NCBI GenBank assembly: GCA_945910005.1
Contig: OX246746.1
Span: 39,876,579 to 39,940,578 of the forward strand
Source of the DNA: Isoperla grammatica
Lineage: Eukaryota > Arthropoda > Insecta > Plecoptera > Perlodidae
Direction: 5' to 3'
Length of the DNA stretch: 64,000 nucleotides
The notes below the pieces were generated by a model. It had not been told where the DNA came from. It saw only the letters and a program-made list of their open reading frames with translations, and searched no databases. Positions 1 through 11,980 of this stretch are shown here, in pieces (within the stretch, counting starts at the first letter, position 1; each line of letters starts with the position of its first letter). The position numbers and the translations under genes are program-made.

Positions 1-1131
1 ACAATGCTCTTCCAGTCTTTTTAGAACCACTAACAGTGTATTCTTGTTATCCTCTACCGTATCTCCTATGATAAGAACATCGTCGAGATAACAAAATACA
101 TTTGGAATGCCCTTTAATACCTCGTCTATAACAGATTGAAAAATTGCCGGAGCGCTCGTTATTCCATAAGGCAGTCGAGTGAATTGGAACAACCCCATGT
201 GAGTGTTCACAGTTAATACATGCTGAGATTGTTGCGCGACCTTTAGCTGTTGGTAAGCATTTGATAAATCGAGGACTGAAAACACTTTACCATTTGCCAC
301 CGAGGCTAGAATGTCATCTATCCTTGGTAAAGGATAATGCTCGGTATCAATGCATCTATTAACCGTGACCTTATAGTCTACACAGAGTCTGATTTTACTC
401 GACTTTTTTTTTGGCACAATTACAAGTGGTGAAGCCCATTGGCTCCTCTTCACAGGCTTTAATGTTCCAACTTCCACTAACCTTTCCAGTTCTTTCCTTA
501 CAAGTTCTTTCAGGGCGTATGGCACATTGTATGCTTTGTGAAAAATAGGAACAACATTATCCTTCAAAACTATGTCTGCTTCAAAACCTTTTATAGCCGA
601 TGTGCCATCCTCACTGAACACCTGTGGAAATTTACCTTGCAATGACCTAACCTCATTTGCTAAAGTTACATATTGAACAGATTTAACAAAGCGGTTCCCA
701 TCTGATAGATCATGTCTCCAATTTGGGAACAGTACATCTAACCAAGGCCTTCCCAATAAAGGGGTAAAATCTCGTACATGAGCTACTATCAACGACAAAC
801 TATGAACACAGTTGTGGTTTCCCACCACTGGAACCTTGATTTGACCACGTATTTGTAGACGATCACCCAGCACTGACTTTAACTTTAATGCAGATGGCTC
901 ACAAGGAATGTCACTAAACATTTTCTGATACATTTCATCTGAAATAATAGATTTAGCCGAGCCACTATCCACTTCCATTTCTATTATTTTACTATTGACT
1001 GTAATTGGAACCAAGAGCGGCCGTTCCTTGACAGGAATAGAATTACTCACCCGCTCTTCCCCACTTGCATCGTTAATACTAAAAGTATGACTAGACTGCA
1101 TAGGCTTCTTGTGATTCGAAGTATTTACCAC
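1..1131 (-). CDS. Ty3/Gypsy pol (protease and reverse transcriptase), partial
   Basis: The minus-strand frame is open for 377 codons and runs off the left edge of the window. In order it shows a retropepsin-like segment (MEVDSGSAKSIIS, with DSG in the active-site position), then reverse transcriptase blocks: KKKSSKIRLCVDYK, a motif A region VFSVLDLSNAYQQLKV, the GLFQFTRLPYGITSAPA block, and the catalytic YLDDVLI. These are typical of Ty3/Gypsy (Metaviridae-like) elements; RNase H and integrase would lie outside the window. The frame is the same as the gag upstream, from which it is separated by one TAA (1132-1134). No stop interrupts the visible part, so this domain looks young or still constrained. 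The family assignment is firm; the lineage within Gypsy is not. Confidence 0.93.
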   Translation of the reverse strand, partial: MVNTSNHKKPMQSSHTFSINDASGEERVSNSIPVKERPLLVPITVNSKIIEMEVDSGSAKSIISDEMYQKMFSDIPCEPSALKLKSVLGDRLQIRGQIKVPVVGNHNCVHSLSLIVAHVRDFTPLLGRPWLDVLFPNWRHDLSDGNRFVKSVQYVTLANEVRSLQGKFPQVFSEDGTSAIKGFEADIVLKDNVVPIFHKAYNVPYALKELVRKELERLVEVGTLKPVKRSQWASPLVIVPKKKSSKIRLCVDYKVTVNRCIDTEHYPLPRIDDILASVANGKVFSVLDLSNAYQQLKVAQQSQHVLTVNTHMGLFQFTRLPYGITSAPAIFQSVIDEVLKGIPNVFCYLDDVLIIGDTVEDNKNTLLVVLKRLEEHC

Positions 1132-2013
1132 TTAAATCTCAAATTCTTCATCACTGATCTCAGAACATTGAGACTGCTCGTCACTGACACTTGACGCACT
1201 TGACGCTATGTTTTTTACTTTTATACGGTCACACACTCGAGAGGTATGTCCCATCTTTTGACAAGAATAGCAACGCCAATCCTTTGCTGGACATGTAGCT
1301 TCAGAATGGAAACGACCACATCTACGACATTGTTGCCTCGACTTACTGGACTCTTGAGGCTTACTTGACTGAGACTTACTCGACGCAGACTCCTTTACAT
1401 GTTCTTGCTTTGAGCGGTTATTTTCCCTCTTGTAGCGCTGACCTCGACTCTTCAGTATTTTCTTGACTTCTTCCTGACTGGACCCACTTGGATGGAGTAG
1501 TTTGGAATGGCTCCTTGCTAATTCCAATCCGCGAGCAATTTTACACGCTTTCTCGAATGACAGCTCATCCTCACAGTTTAACAATTGCCTTTGGGCCTCA
1601 TCATCCTTGATGCCACAGACAAACCGATCTCGAAGGGCACGGTCAAGGTATGAGCCAAAATTACATGAGATAGCTAGACTCTTCAATTCGACTATGTAAT
1701 TGTCTATGGACTCACCCTCTTTTTGGTTACGCTTCCCGAATTTAAAACATTCTGCAATGACGGACTTTGCAGGAGCAAAATGTTTCTTCAGGGCGGACAC
1801 TAACACTGTGTAAGTTTTCCCTTGGGGGGTTTCTGGACTCAAAATTGACTTCAATATAGTGTAGAGTTAAGCACCCATAAGTGTTACGAATATGGAAGCT
1901 CTTTTTACCTCAACCACCTCATTTGCTTTGAAGAATTCTTCAAGCCGTTCGGCGTAAGAATTGAAATCTTCGATTTGAGGATCAAACTCATCGACCTTAC
2001 CGACGAAACCCAT
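1132..2013 (-). pseudogene. Ty3/Gypsy gag with two zinc knuckles and one internal stop
   Basis: The likely start is the ATG at 2013-2011 (MGFVGKVDEFDPQIEDF). The frame then meets TAA at 1869-1867 (VTLMGA*LYTIL) and continues in the same frame to TAA at 1134-1132. The body is capsid-like, and the C-terminal third is Ser/Lys-rich with two CCHC-like knuckles: CRRCGRFHSEATC and CYSCQKMGHTSRVC. Gag of this kind packages retrotransposon RNA into cytoplasmic particles. The internal TAA differs by one base from a sense codon such as GAA or AAA, so it is probably a disabling mutation. The terminal TAA is the natural gag/pol boundary candidate because pol follows in frame. No 5' LTR or primer binding site could be recognised upstream. 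Confidence 0.88.
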
Positions 2014-2660
2014 CTTGACTCAGGACGGAACACAGAACACGTGTAGACGGACAATAGTAGACGGACAATAGTAGACAGACATTAGCAGGCTAGCTAGGCC
2101 TATATTCAAGATGTCACTCGACGCGACAACGCCCCCTTTTTCATACGCCTACCTTTTTTGCGGACACTCAGACCATGGAGTTATATTTGAGGAGGAGATC
2201 TAGCTCTAATGGGAGGGGCCGTCCACGATTGTTGTTCCGGAAATGGCCGCCATATTTGTTGTTTACGAATTGTGAAGAAACTTCAGTAGGCCGCATAGGC
2301 CTACATGCTGTGCGCTACACAGGCTTCCTACATTTGTTAAATACTTTACACCAAGACTGACAATAAGAAACTCGTTAGGTAAGTAGATTGAATGGTTATT
2401 TAACTACTAGGCCTAATTACCTAGTACTTAATTTAGGTTGTCTAGAAGAAAAGCAGTCGTAGTGGGCTATGGAGTAGGCGAGGGCTTATTGTCATGGGCT
2501 AGGCCTACTAGCCCTAGACCTGTACAGCCTAGCCCAGGTATTTTACCGGTACGGCGTAGGCCTAGGTACCAGTGAAAGATGGAGTTGAATCACAACATTG
2601 TAATTAAATCCTGGCTAGTCCTGAGAATTGGTAAGGTCACAGCTATGTAGAAAATATTGG

Positions 2661-3372
2661 CAATAGGGAAGTCTCACGCATTTTTTTTATTTGCTTACTG
2701 GTTACCTCAAGTTAAACTAAACGGGAATTAATTGGTTTCGGCTCGAAAGGTGCATTAACATCGCTTTAACAGCAAGTCAAAGATACTGCTGTCAAAACAC
2801 GCTCAGAAACGGACCTGCGCCATCTTGCTCGTGATTTCAAGGTTCTGACGTCATATGTCAGTAAACAGTAATTTTATATCATACAAATAGTACTGAAATC
2901 CCACCCTTTAGTAGATTATTGCTCTCATAAGACTCTAACTGAACCAACGTTTATTTATAGTTAGTAAATGAACACTTATCAACATTAATTAACAACAATA
3001 TGTTAAATAATTGCATTATTTTAAACACGTTTTGGTAAATACTGTATCAAAATGTATTTTCTGAAGAAAACAGTGGTATAAAAGACATTGTTGTAAAGTC
3101 ACTGCATCCTAGATATTGTAAAATGTCCTACTTTATATCGTTGATATTATTAAGAATACTTCAAGGAGGCAGTTGTTTGCATGACATATGACGTCAAGAG
3201 CCGTTTTTCAATTACGGAACAAGAAGTTCCAAATTTCAAACTTAAAATGCTAATAGAATTGGAAATATACGCTTCTCAGATATAAAAATTACACCGCCCG
3301 TACTTTTAGATAATGATCTTCCATTTTTAGGTACTTTGAGGAATATTTATTTTTGATGAGACTTCCCTATTG
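2661..3372. mobile_element. Non-autonomous inverted-repeat element (MITE candidate)
   Basis: The ends are exact 16-bp inverted repeats, CAATAGGGAAGTCTCA at 2661-2676 and its complement at 3357-3372. Inside lies a second matching pair, TGACGTCATATGTCA at 2846-2860 and at 3182-3196 in opposite orientation, with recognisable similarity outside that core. The 712-bp unit therefore folds back on itself at two distances and has no coding capacity. No clear TSD was seen, so the superfamily is open. Confidence 0.55.
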
Positions 3373-4059
3373 GTCACGTACCATCAACTAGGGCCTAGGG
3401 CCGAGACCCCTAGCACTCACCTTTCCTAGTCTAGGCCTACGCTTTGATCTAGGCCAATATCTTGAAAATATTGATATGTGGTAAATGAACTCAAGCCAAC
3501 AGCATCAATCATACATCCAATCTGGGCTAGGCCTAAGAGTAGACAAGGTTAAGATTGACAACAGCATTCACTATCACTATCCATGCATCCAACTTCGCTA
3601 AGCCTAGGTCCTATACACTTAGCTCATCTTGATATTATTGTAACATGGTGTGTGACAACTCTTTGTATACAACATTTATACATAACACCATGTCAAATAG
3701 CCTAGGCCTAGTAGGCCTGCCAATTATGCATTCAACATGGGCTAGGCTAGGCCTAGTCCGTTTGCATTTGCAGGACCTAGGGACTCTAGAAATTATTGGC
3801 AATAAGTTAATGCCAATTTATTTATTTTATTTATTTATTTATTTATTTAATGTCTATCCTATTCAGTTATAAAAACTGATTTACAAAGGAGGACCTTAAA
3901 TAAAACTAAGCTATGCAAACAATGAATAGTAATGAAATCATAAATAACAATAACAACAAAAACAAAACAAACTACTGAACTATATAAAATATAATCAAGA
4001 ACAAGAAAAAATAATTGAGAAATGAAATAAAATCACATGAAGTGGAAATTCAACATATT

Positions 4060-4297
4060 AAAAAAAAAAAAATAGAAGTATGCAAATAAGAAAGAACATG
4101 AAGAAACGAAAAAAATTGTTGGAAAAAATAAATATATGTATATATATAAAAGTGAAAAAGAAGAGAAAAAAGAAGAAAGAAAAGAAAAAAGAAAAAAGAA
4201 AAAAGAAAAAGGATAAAGAAAAAAGAAAAAAAAGATAAAAGAAAAAAGAAAAAAGAAAAAGAAAAAAGAAAAAAGAAAAAAGAAAAAAAGAAAAACT
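4060..4297. repeat. Polypurine (GAAAAA)n low-complexity tract
   Basis: About 240 bases almost entirely A and G on the plus strand, made of GAAAAA-like units. Apparent open frames across it (Phe/Ser-rich on the minus strand) come from base composition and are not genes. Confidence 0.85.
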
Positions 4298-5183
4298 GAT
4301 TTGTTAACGGTCCCAACTCAAACGAAATGAGGATTGCAAAAAATCAGAAACTGCAATCTGGGAAAAATAAAATTCCACGTAAAAGCAACCCGGGAAACAG
4401 CACACGCCTTCTATCTTCACTTCGAATCTTGAAAGAAAGATGGTCTTGAAAAACTTGATCCGAGAACCATAAGCGTCACCCATGCACCATGGTATTGTGT
4501 GATATTAGATAATGCACATAGGCCTATGTAATCAACTGTTTAGGGTCTAGCAGCAAGGCCATCGCTACCCTCTGTAGCAATGGTCTCGGCAGTAGGCCCT
4601 ACCTACTTCTTTTGACAGAATACTCAAGCTTAGACTGGACCTATTCTTGTAATTAATAACCACATACCGTCATACACTATAGGGTATTAGTTCGGTCAAT
4701 GTTGCAAGACTTGCAAAGTACATTTGCCTGTATTATGTAACATGTTTGAACTGATGTTCTCGATTGCCATAGTTCCATAACTAGGAAAAGGTTTTCTTGC
4801 CTAGGCATACTAAGCACTAGGTAATGTTCTCGAGTAGCAATCACAACATGCTGGCTAGATACAATTTCCATGTTCATGTAGTAGCCATGGCTATGCATTG
4901 TAATTTAACTTGAAATGATCAACAAGTTATAATAGTTCTGTGCATGGACATTAATGGATTGTGAGAGACAGCCTACTGTAATCAATAGTCACTTCTTAGG
5001 CCATACACATTTTTACATTGTACAGTAATAATGGTTTTTGTTGTAGATTGCTTAATCAATAGATACACAAATATTTTCAAATTATAGATACCGGTAGTTC
5101 AACTAGGCTTTAAACTTGTTGATAGGTCAATGATAAGGTCCAAACAATAATATATATGTATTTATATTTCAGCCAACTCAGAC

Positions 5184-6246
5184 ATGGAATTGGAAATAAA
5201 AAATATTTTATTGGAAGTTACATCTCTTCACTTCAAAGTAGCTGTAGCTGCTTCTGAAGATTCATCACAAGCTCTGGATGATTGGTGTGTTCAGGCAACA
5301 TCTCTACTAAAATGCAAGAATATAGAAGACTCTTGGTCTACATGCCACAAGTTCCGCTTAAAAGATGACATTTTACAGCCGGTCGAAAGATTCACATCAA
5401 CACTGATGGTAAGTTATTTTCAGTACAAAACTTACAGTAGGTAGCCAAATCACACTCAGTGATTAGGCCTACTTTTTCATAATAAGAGAGATCAATCTTC
5501 CATCAGATTCAGAACTGGTATGATCTTTGGTTGGTAGCCAGAGTACACACATAATAACATTATTGACCTACCATTTAGCTTTATTATTAGGCCTTTAATA
5601 ATATAGGCCTAGTAATAATAAATTCCGTTTTATTCTCACACATTCAAGAATACATATAATTACAAACAGTAGTATTATTTATTTATTTATTTATATATTT
5701 ATTTATTTAGGTATTTATTTATTTAACCCCCAGGCCTGGTTCAGCTCCAACCATCCTTAACCAGCCAGAGGTTGATGATCACTACCAGGCCGAACTCCCA
5801 GTGAATCAACGTCCTGGTGAATTAATGATTATACTTACAGAGGAACCATTCACTACTCAGGGTAAGTCATAGATATTAAAATAGTGCAAGTGCTACTCAA
5901 ATCAAATTGTTTTATTCAGTACATGATACAGAATTGTAGCATACTCAATGATTGTAGGGCCTATATTGACTAAATTATCATTTATCACTCAGTAACTAAC
6001 AACTCAAAAATTTATTTTTCTATAGGCCTAGTAAAAAATTGATATGTACATACCTACGGTACGTTAAATGTAGATACCCATGCCTTAAGTAATTCATTTT
6101 AAATTAAAATCCATCTTATTCATCTAAAATTATAATTGTAATCATGTTCTTTTTTTTTTTTAGGAACCATGACTGCTGTGGATCGGGGTGATCCACCGAC
6201 TGAGCTAGGAATAATTTCCTCGAAAACCGAAACAAAGAGCTGTTAG
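5184..6246 (+). CDS. Hypothetical three-exon gene
   Basis: Exon 1 runs from the ATG at 5184 (after an acceptor TTTCAG near 5172) to 5408 before GTAAGT. Exon 2 is best placed at 5711-5861, ending at CAG|GGTAAGT; it begins inside a TTTA repeat, so its start is uncertain. Exon 3 starts at 6164 after a polypyrimidine-AG and reaches TAG at 6244-6246. Phases fit (0, then 1), giving about 153 residues. Exon 1 encodes MELEIKNILLEVTSLHFKVA and a Cys/Trp-containing helical segment; exon 2 is acidic and Pro-containing. A second frame of exon 3 encodes a coiled-coil-like stretch (VQKRQEENNDLTKIINENR then stop) immediately after the predicted end, so a one-base frameshift or assembly error may hide a longer C-terminus. 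I do not recognise the family. Confidence 0.5.
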
Positions 6247-9200
6247 TAGACGTACAAAAACGTCAAGAAGAAAACAATGACCTGACTAAAATAATTAATG
6301 AAAACCGTTAGAAAGCACACCAGATGTCAGACAATTTGTCTCACTTTTATACTAGCCTTGTTTCATATGAATTATTTCAGACTTTAGTTTCATATGTAGC
6401 CCCATTTATGGCCAATTTTCATTCAGTCAAGATTAAAGACCAGATAATGATCATTTCAACCAAACTTTGTCTCAGCTTATTAAATAAAGACATAGCATTT
6501 TGGTATATTATATGTCATATATTACATATACATAATATAATCTTCATATAAGGCCTATCAGCATTTTCTCGTGAGTAGATTCTCCCGAATCGGAATCGCT
6601 GTCTAGTGTTAGAGCAAAATATACTGCAGTGGGTACTGGGTACTATTTTCTTTTTTTTGCTTCAAATAACTTTGTATTTTCTATGGTTTCCTTCAACTGG
6701 TGTCGGCTCTACATAAACGAGTGGCTCGTTTACAGTTATTGATGCCACCTACATGGTGTGTATGTCTAGCAAAGTTGTATTTCTTCAGCTTGCTTACATT
6801 CTACCTGTAACATAAGAATAGGTTAGAGATCTACCTAGATACATTTTTTAAACTATTAAATTTTGCAAATATTTAAAATAAACATGAACTTAAATATGAG
6901 CTTATATTTTATTGATTGGAGTAAACCTGATCCTGTCATTTTGCACAAACTCGTCTAAATCCGACATGTTGTGAACTACACTGATATAGAATTTTTTGTT
7001 AGCCTGTGCTGTTGACATTCACCACACAGTACAATCATTGGGCTAACTAACAAACTCAATGGTACAATCCTAGTTTACAACGAACATGTAGCCTTCTATT
7101 CCTTCCAAACCTTCTATCAAAAATTGTATGCGTTCTAGGTTTAAAGCTTTAAAAACCAGCCTACAGCTTGAGAATGATTAATCAACGGTTTATGCCGTAA
7201 ACGAGTTATATGATCACCTAGTGCTGCTATCCTATCACTGACCTGGCTGGTGTGCAAACTAAAACTAGAAGTACATTTAGCCCAGGTCTGATAAAGCTAA
7301 AGGCAGAGCAAACTTTTACATTCTGTATGCGTGTTATTTCCCATAAAGAAAAGAAATCCTTACACAACAATTATTGTTACCTGGCAACAACCCTAGGTGT
7401 AGGGGATAACTAAAATTCTTGGGCTGCATACCAACTTTGACTGCGTTCACTGTGGCTGTGACTGGTGGTGGGTGTAACCCAGTCAACGCAGTGAACGCAG
7501 CAGCTGGTACGGGCTGCAGTCACAGTCACAGCGAAAGCAGACAACAGCAGAAATTGTCATTCATAAAAGCAACATTTGCCATCTGCTAATTAACCTTACA
7601 ACATTACATTCATAATTTAACTCTTACGGGACTTCTAAGTTGAGATTATATGGTGTTGTGATGTCACTTACTATTTAAAACATATAATATTGTCATAATT
7701 CGCGGTACAATTATTAGCTACGCCCCCCTTGACTGCGATAGCTGGATCTTTTCGACCCAGTCATCGTAGTGACTGGAGGGGTAACTGCGAGGTAAACTGA
7801 TACGCAAAAAGCAGTGACTGCAGCTTGACTGCGAGTCAAGTTGGTACGGATCTCAGTCACTGCCAGTCATAGATTTGGTACGCAGCCCAGATTGCAGCCC
7901 TTTTTTTCTATGCTTTTTGACAGATACGCCTAGCCTAGGCCTAGGTTAGGTAGGCCTAGGGCCTGGTATAATTTCTATGGCTTAGGAGGCCTAACCTGAA
8001 CCTATTCATTTATCACAATATTACAATATTTCTTACCCTGCCATGCATGTGCAATGAGCAGCACATATGCAGCCATCTGTTTCTTTATCCAGAACCCATA
8101 TTTCCCGGGGCTTGTCGTTCAGCCTTCGGCCCGGCGTCACTTTGCACTTGAGGAAACAAAATCTGAAATGGGATAGGCCCTAGGCCTTCGATTGGGTGGT
8201 AAAACACTTCACGCACTAAACCACACTTGAAGTAGGCTAGTTGTACGCGTGTCAAATGACTTGTATGCTTTCATACTGTCTTTGGTACGTACGCATTTAC
8301 TTCATTTACCAAATAATTGTAAATGTAGGCCTAGGCCTATCCGAACTCAGCTGGTGGCCACTTTGAAACCTGTGTAGACCAGTTATCTTAGGCAATAGTG
8401 TATTAACAATAACTTAACAGTCACATATTACTTATAATAAGGACATTTTCCTTTGAAATATGCACGAGAGAAACATGTGAAATGCAGCGGTCACGACGAC
8501 TGTCGGAGCACGTAAACAACAAATATGGCCGACTAGCTTTGCGGGGCGTGGTCCAAAATCTCGTACACTGCCCACTACACACCTGCCTATCCAGTACGAA
8601 GTACTATTATAAATCCATGCTCAGACTTCACGCCCGACAAAAAGCCATTTAAAAATGCCCAACGGGTTCTTGATACCTCGTCGCCAAGTTTGCTATGTAC
8701 TCCACTCGACATAGGCTTATACATGACCAATAGGACTAGTAGGACTAGTAGGACTAGGGCCTAGTAGGCCTAGGCGTAGACACAAGAAATAGAGCGACTT
8801 GCCATGCCCGTCACCTTTATTCAACTCAACGAACTCAGAGAGCCACAGCTGCTCACACTCTCGCTGCGCACCGCCTTCTAGGCACTTGCTGACTGCTCGA
8901 CCAGTATAATGGGTATTACTAAGACTAAGACTAAGACCACAACAAATCTACATTCAGATCTGGGTCTAGGCCTAGTCCCAGATGCACAGCTTACGTCTAC
9001 TTCGCCAGAGTCTAGGCCTTGGCCACTTGTTTCGTTGTCTTCAGTTAAAGATTGTTTAACTAATCTATTCAAATGTCGTCGTGAGAGATCTCTGAGTAAT
9101 TTCCTGCGTACTTTAGGCATAACCTAGGCTAAATAAGCTTACACCTTACGTAGGCATCCACGAGACAACAAACCCAATGACGAGACTGTAATAAATCAAG

Positions 9201-9830
9201 AACATTTTTGTTAGAACTTGGTATTTAGGTATATGTCTGGGCCCAGCCATTGGCCTCTCTACGCTTAGCCAATGGCTTAGTCTAGGCCTACCATAGGGCC
9301 TTGCCAAAGACGAGCAAAGGCCTAGGCCTATAGGCCTAAGCAGCCTAACCGAAGCCTAGGGCCTAGCCTACGCCCTAGCAACTTAGGAGGAACAATAGCC
9401 TTGGATAGGTCTCTAGGGGTTTGTATAATAATACTTCATAGACCTACAAAGCCCCAGGATAAGGCCTAGACCCTAGGCCTAGGCCACCACATGGGCAGCC
9501 TAGCCTAGGCCTAGGCCTAGTCATCCCTAACCTCAATTCCCTTAGCCTGAATAAACAATTTTTTGCGAAATAAATTATAAAAGGTGTCGTTTATTACAAT
9601 GGAACTGATTACATACTGTGTTTTCTTGCGTCGACAAACCCGCCGGGCAACGGTTCAAACAAAACCACCACACGAACGAAGAAAACCGTGGTCAACAGCG
9701 TGCGTCTGTCTCACCGCTCGGCGTGGCGTCAGCTACGACCGAACGACGACAACCTTCACTGCCAACGTTACTGCCCATGTGCGCCGTCTGGTACAACGTA
9801 TTATTCTAGGGCTGTAAATTACTCCGCTTA
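6247..9830. other. Intergenic DNA, no gene supported
   Basis: Apart from the inverted-repeat element at 7420-7889, this stretch holds unique-looking sequence with dense AGGCCTA palindromes between about 7920 and 9540. Short overlapping frames at 8878-9127 and 9584-9817 lie on opposite strands or overlap each other, and show no splice signals, family motifs or convincing starts. Confidence 0.55.
7420..7889. mobile_element. Inverted-repeat MITE (TIR TGGGCTGCRTACCAA)
   Basis: The left end (TGGGCTGCATACCAA at 7420) and the complement of the right end (TGGGCTGCGTACCAA, ending 7889) match at 14 of 15 positions. The interior is full of further mirrored words such as CTGCGTTCACTG/CAGTGAACGCAG and repeats of CAGTCAC. 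It is about 470 bp with no coding capacity. No TSD was resolved. Confidence 0.6.
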
Positions 9831-10149
9831 ATTCAAACAGCGCCAGGGAAAATGTCGGCATATTATATCAAATGTTACCACAACGTTTTATTGACAAACA
9901 ATCAGTGGTAATGGCGCAACTTCGTTGCAACATTAATAAGATGTTACTAAGTAAAGTAATTTTTAATACACCCAAATATAACGTATCATAAATGTTGCAC
10001 CAACGTTATAAGGATATTTTTAAACTCAATTAAACAATGTTGAAATCTTAACATTTTCCGTGCGTTGTATGAATGTTATATTTGAAACCAACTTTCTGGG
10101 AACATTGTTACGGAAAAAGTAACGTTATAGAAACATAGTGTGCTGTGTG
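9831..10149. repeat. ACGTT-rich repeat, probable MITE end
   Basis: The stretch repeats words such as ACGTT, ATGTTAC and AACATTG and ends at GTGTGCTGTGTGGG (10137-10150), directly against recognisable P-transposase coding sequence. This fits a MITE or satellite inserted into or beside the P-type pseudogene. The other end was not resolved. Confidence 0.35.
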
Positions 10150-10978
10150 GGTCAGGGTATATGTGCTTAGCGGTAAGCTTGGGGCATGCCCTTGTTCCCG
10201 TTGTCTCCTTTTTTGAGTCAATGTCATAAAAAGACGAGATATCTTTCCACGAGGCACGCATTCCGCTTAACTTCTAATCATCATTGATTAGATTGTTGCG
10301 CACGCTTCTGAAGAGATGAGGAACATCGTGCAAGGCAACAATCTTATGTTCTACGAAATAAAGAAAAGGAGCGTCCACCGTGACTCCAAGGAGATTATAT
10401 GCAGCCCTGTTTGCTGCTCCTTCATCGCAGACAACCACCCGCACTCGCAACCCAATACCAAACAGTTTTTTGAGGCATTCGTCCAGTAAAAGTGATAAAC
10501 ACGAGGATTTAACAGCGTTGAATGCCAAAAAGTAGTCAACATGTTGCTTCCAGTTGTATTTGAGCCCTCTAATCATAAAAACCAAGGTTTGAGTGGCTAC
10601 AAATGGTTTTTTTACCAGTGGTCCCAAGTCCTCAAAACCGTCTTCGATATCTAGACATGAATCGTATTCTAGCCATTTCTTAATGGACATTTCGTCGAAT
10701 AACAAGACACAATCTTTCTCATCGTTACCCATTGCACGGACCTTTAGAGCTAGTTTTTCGAAAACCTCGTCACAAACCCCTGTGGTAAAATTAACTTTGT
10801 TCATCCATCTAACGAGGGTTGAGTACGATGGTAACTGAAGTTTTATGTCATTTTTTAAATACATAAATAATGCCGTGGACTTATAATTCAAAGATAGTGC
10901 AAGGTTCTGTTCCTCTTTCGTCCAGGCAGCCTTAGACTTGGCGGAACGAGCTTCCATAAGTAGAAAATATTCAATCAC
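10150..10978 (-). pseudogene. P-element/THAP9-like transposase, catalytic domain fragment
   Basis: The minus-strand frame from 10978 shows a helix-turn-helix-like segment (WTKEEQNLALSLNYKS... LPSYSTLVRWMNK) and the P-type RNase-H-fold blocks: LLFDEMSIKKWLEYD, the ATQTLVFMIRGLKYNWKQ block, VVVCDEGAANRAAYNLLGVT and LHDVPHLFRSVRNNL. These hold the acidic residues expected of the catalytic centre. TAG at 10276-10274 interrupts the frame, but the same frame continues past it (MRASWKDISSFYDIDS... CPKLTAKHIYP) until repeat DNA at about 10150. The N-terminal THAP zinc finger and the C-terminal part are missing. A second, more decayed P-type copy lies at 20549-21900. The protein would have cut and pasted a P-like DNA transposon; this copy cannot. 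Confidence 0.88.
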
Positions 10979-11169
10979 TCTCCGTTTCAGCGTTCTCGGC
11001 CAGGACTTGCGCTGCGACTGACGAGCTTATTTTAATTTGTTTCTTCTTTAATGAACGGAGCGCACTTGCGGTGACAAGAGGCTGTTAGTATACGACTTCT
11101 CTTTATCATCTTCCTTTTCTTGGGAGAAATCACTCTGCAAGTCGTAAGAGGCGACAAAAGAAGACCCTG

Positions 11170-11395
11170 TTCCTTTCCCCCCCACTGGCCCACTGAATAT
11201 TTCTCTTCCCACTTGGCCCTGCCCTCCCTTGCTGGACTCCCATTTGACGACCCACGCGACGAACAATGGATCTGATTCGGATGTGGCTTTATTCTTCATC
11301 ATCATCTTTCTGATCTTCATTATCACCCGCCCATCGTCTCGATTAGCCATTGTTGCAAAAGTATGAGACGTTAAGTCCCATTAATCAATCAATTG
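11170..11395 (+). mobile_element. 5'-truncated ribozyme-SINE copy
   Basis: From about 11170 the sequence follows the 3' half of the dispersed retroposon: C-rich tract, the GGATCTGATTCGGATGTGGC segment, TCTCGATTAGCCATTGTTGC, GAGACGTTAAG, and an ATCA-type tail near 11390. The upstream 70 bases do not match the other copies. The ribozyme part is absent. Confidence 0.8.
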
Positions 11396-11980
11396 AATAA
11401 TTGCGTAGAATGTGGTTCCGGCATTCTACCTTCACAAGCAAGTTCGGTCGTGAGGCATTATGACTGTCAGTCTCTGGTGGACACTACTATCGCCATCCTC
11501 TGAAAATATAGAAAATGCACCCTTGTGAATGAGTGAATTGCTGTTTTGTATAAAAGCTGATATAACATATTAAGAGGATATACATCCTCTTATATTTCTC
11601 AAATAGCTTACCAACTAGCTAGTTGTAAATCAACCCGTGCATTGCCACACTGATTTTAAACCCCTCAGCCACAATATCGGCTTCCATACTGGTAGCGCTT
11701 TTAGTCCAGTTGAGATAGCACACATGCTGGGGGGAATATTTATTTATTGTCTTTGCTCTTGCGCACACACAGCAATACCTGTTCCGTACACCAATAAAAA
11801 GAACTTGGCGTGTCCTATACCCAACAATGCATGCCTAATCGGAAAAAATAAACTCTCACATAAAATACAATTTAAGACAACAATCACATAATAGAAATAA
11901 CAATAATTCTACAATTGATCTTATGCTCATTGTGGTTTACTCATGACCCGAGACAGGGAATCATATCTGGACTTGTAGCA
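11396..11980. other. Unassigned spacer
   Basis: No gene or repeat family was recognised. A small perfect hairpin (AAGAGGAT-ATAC-ATCCTCTT) lies at about 11570-11590. Confidence 0.4.

Larger units (their letters stand above)
2014..5171. other. Intergenic DNA with palindrome clusters and low-complexity tracts
   Basis: No coding sequence is supported. The stretch contains many AGGCCTA palindromes (for example 2410-2570, 3380-3440, 3530-3780), one inverted-repeat element listed separately, TTTA repeats at about 3817-3850, and an A/G-only tract at about 4060-4297. A possible splice donor (AG|GTAAGTAG) near 2378 could mark a 5' non-coding exon of the gene at 5184-6246, but nothing proves the link. 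Confidence 0.6.

Noticed and set aside
4050..4316. Phe-rich minus-strand ORF
   Set aside because: Product of a polypurine tract.
8878..9127. Paired ORFs on both strands
   Set aside because: Complementary shadows without family similarity.
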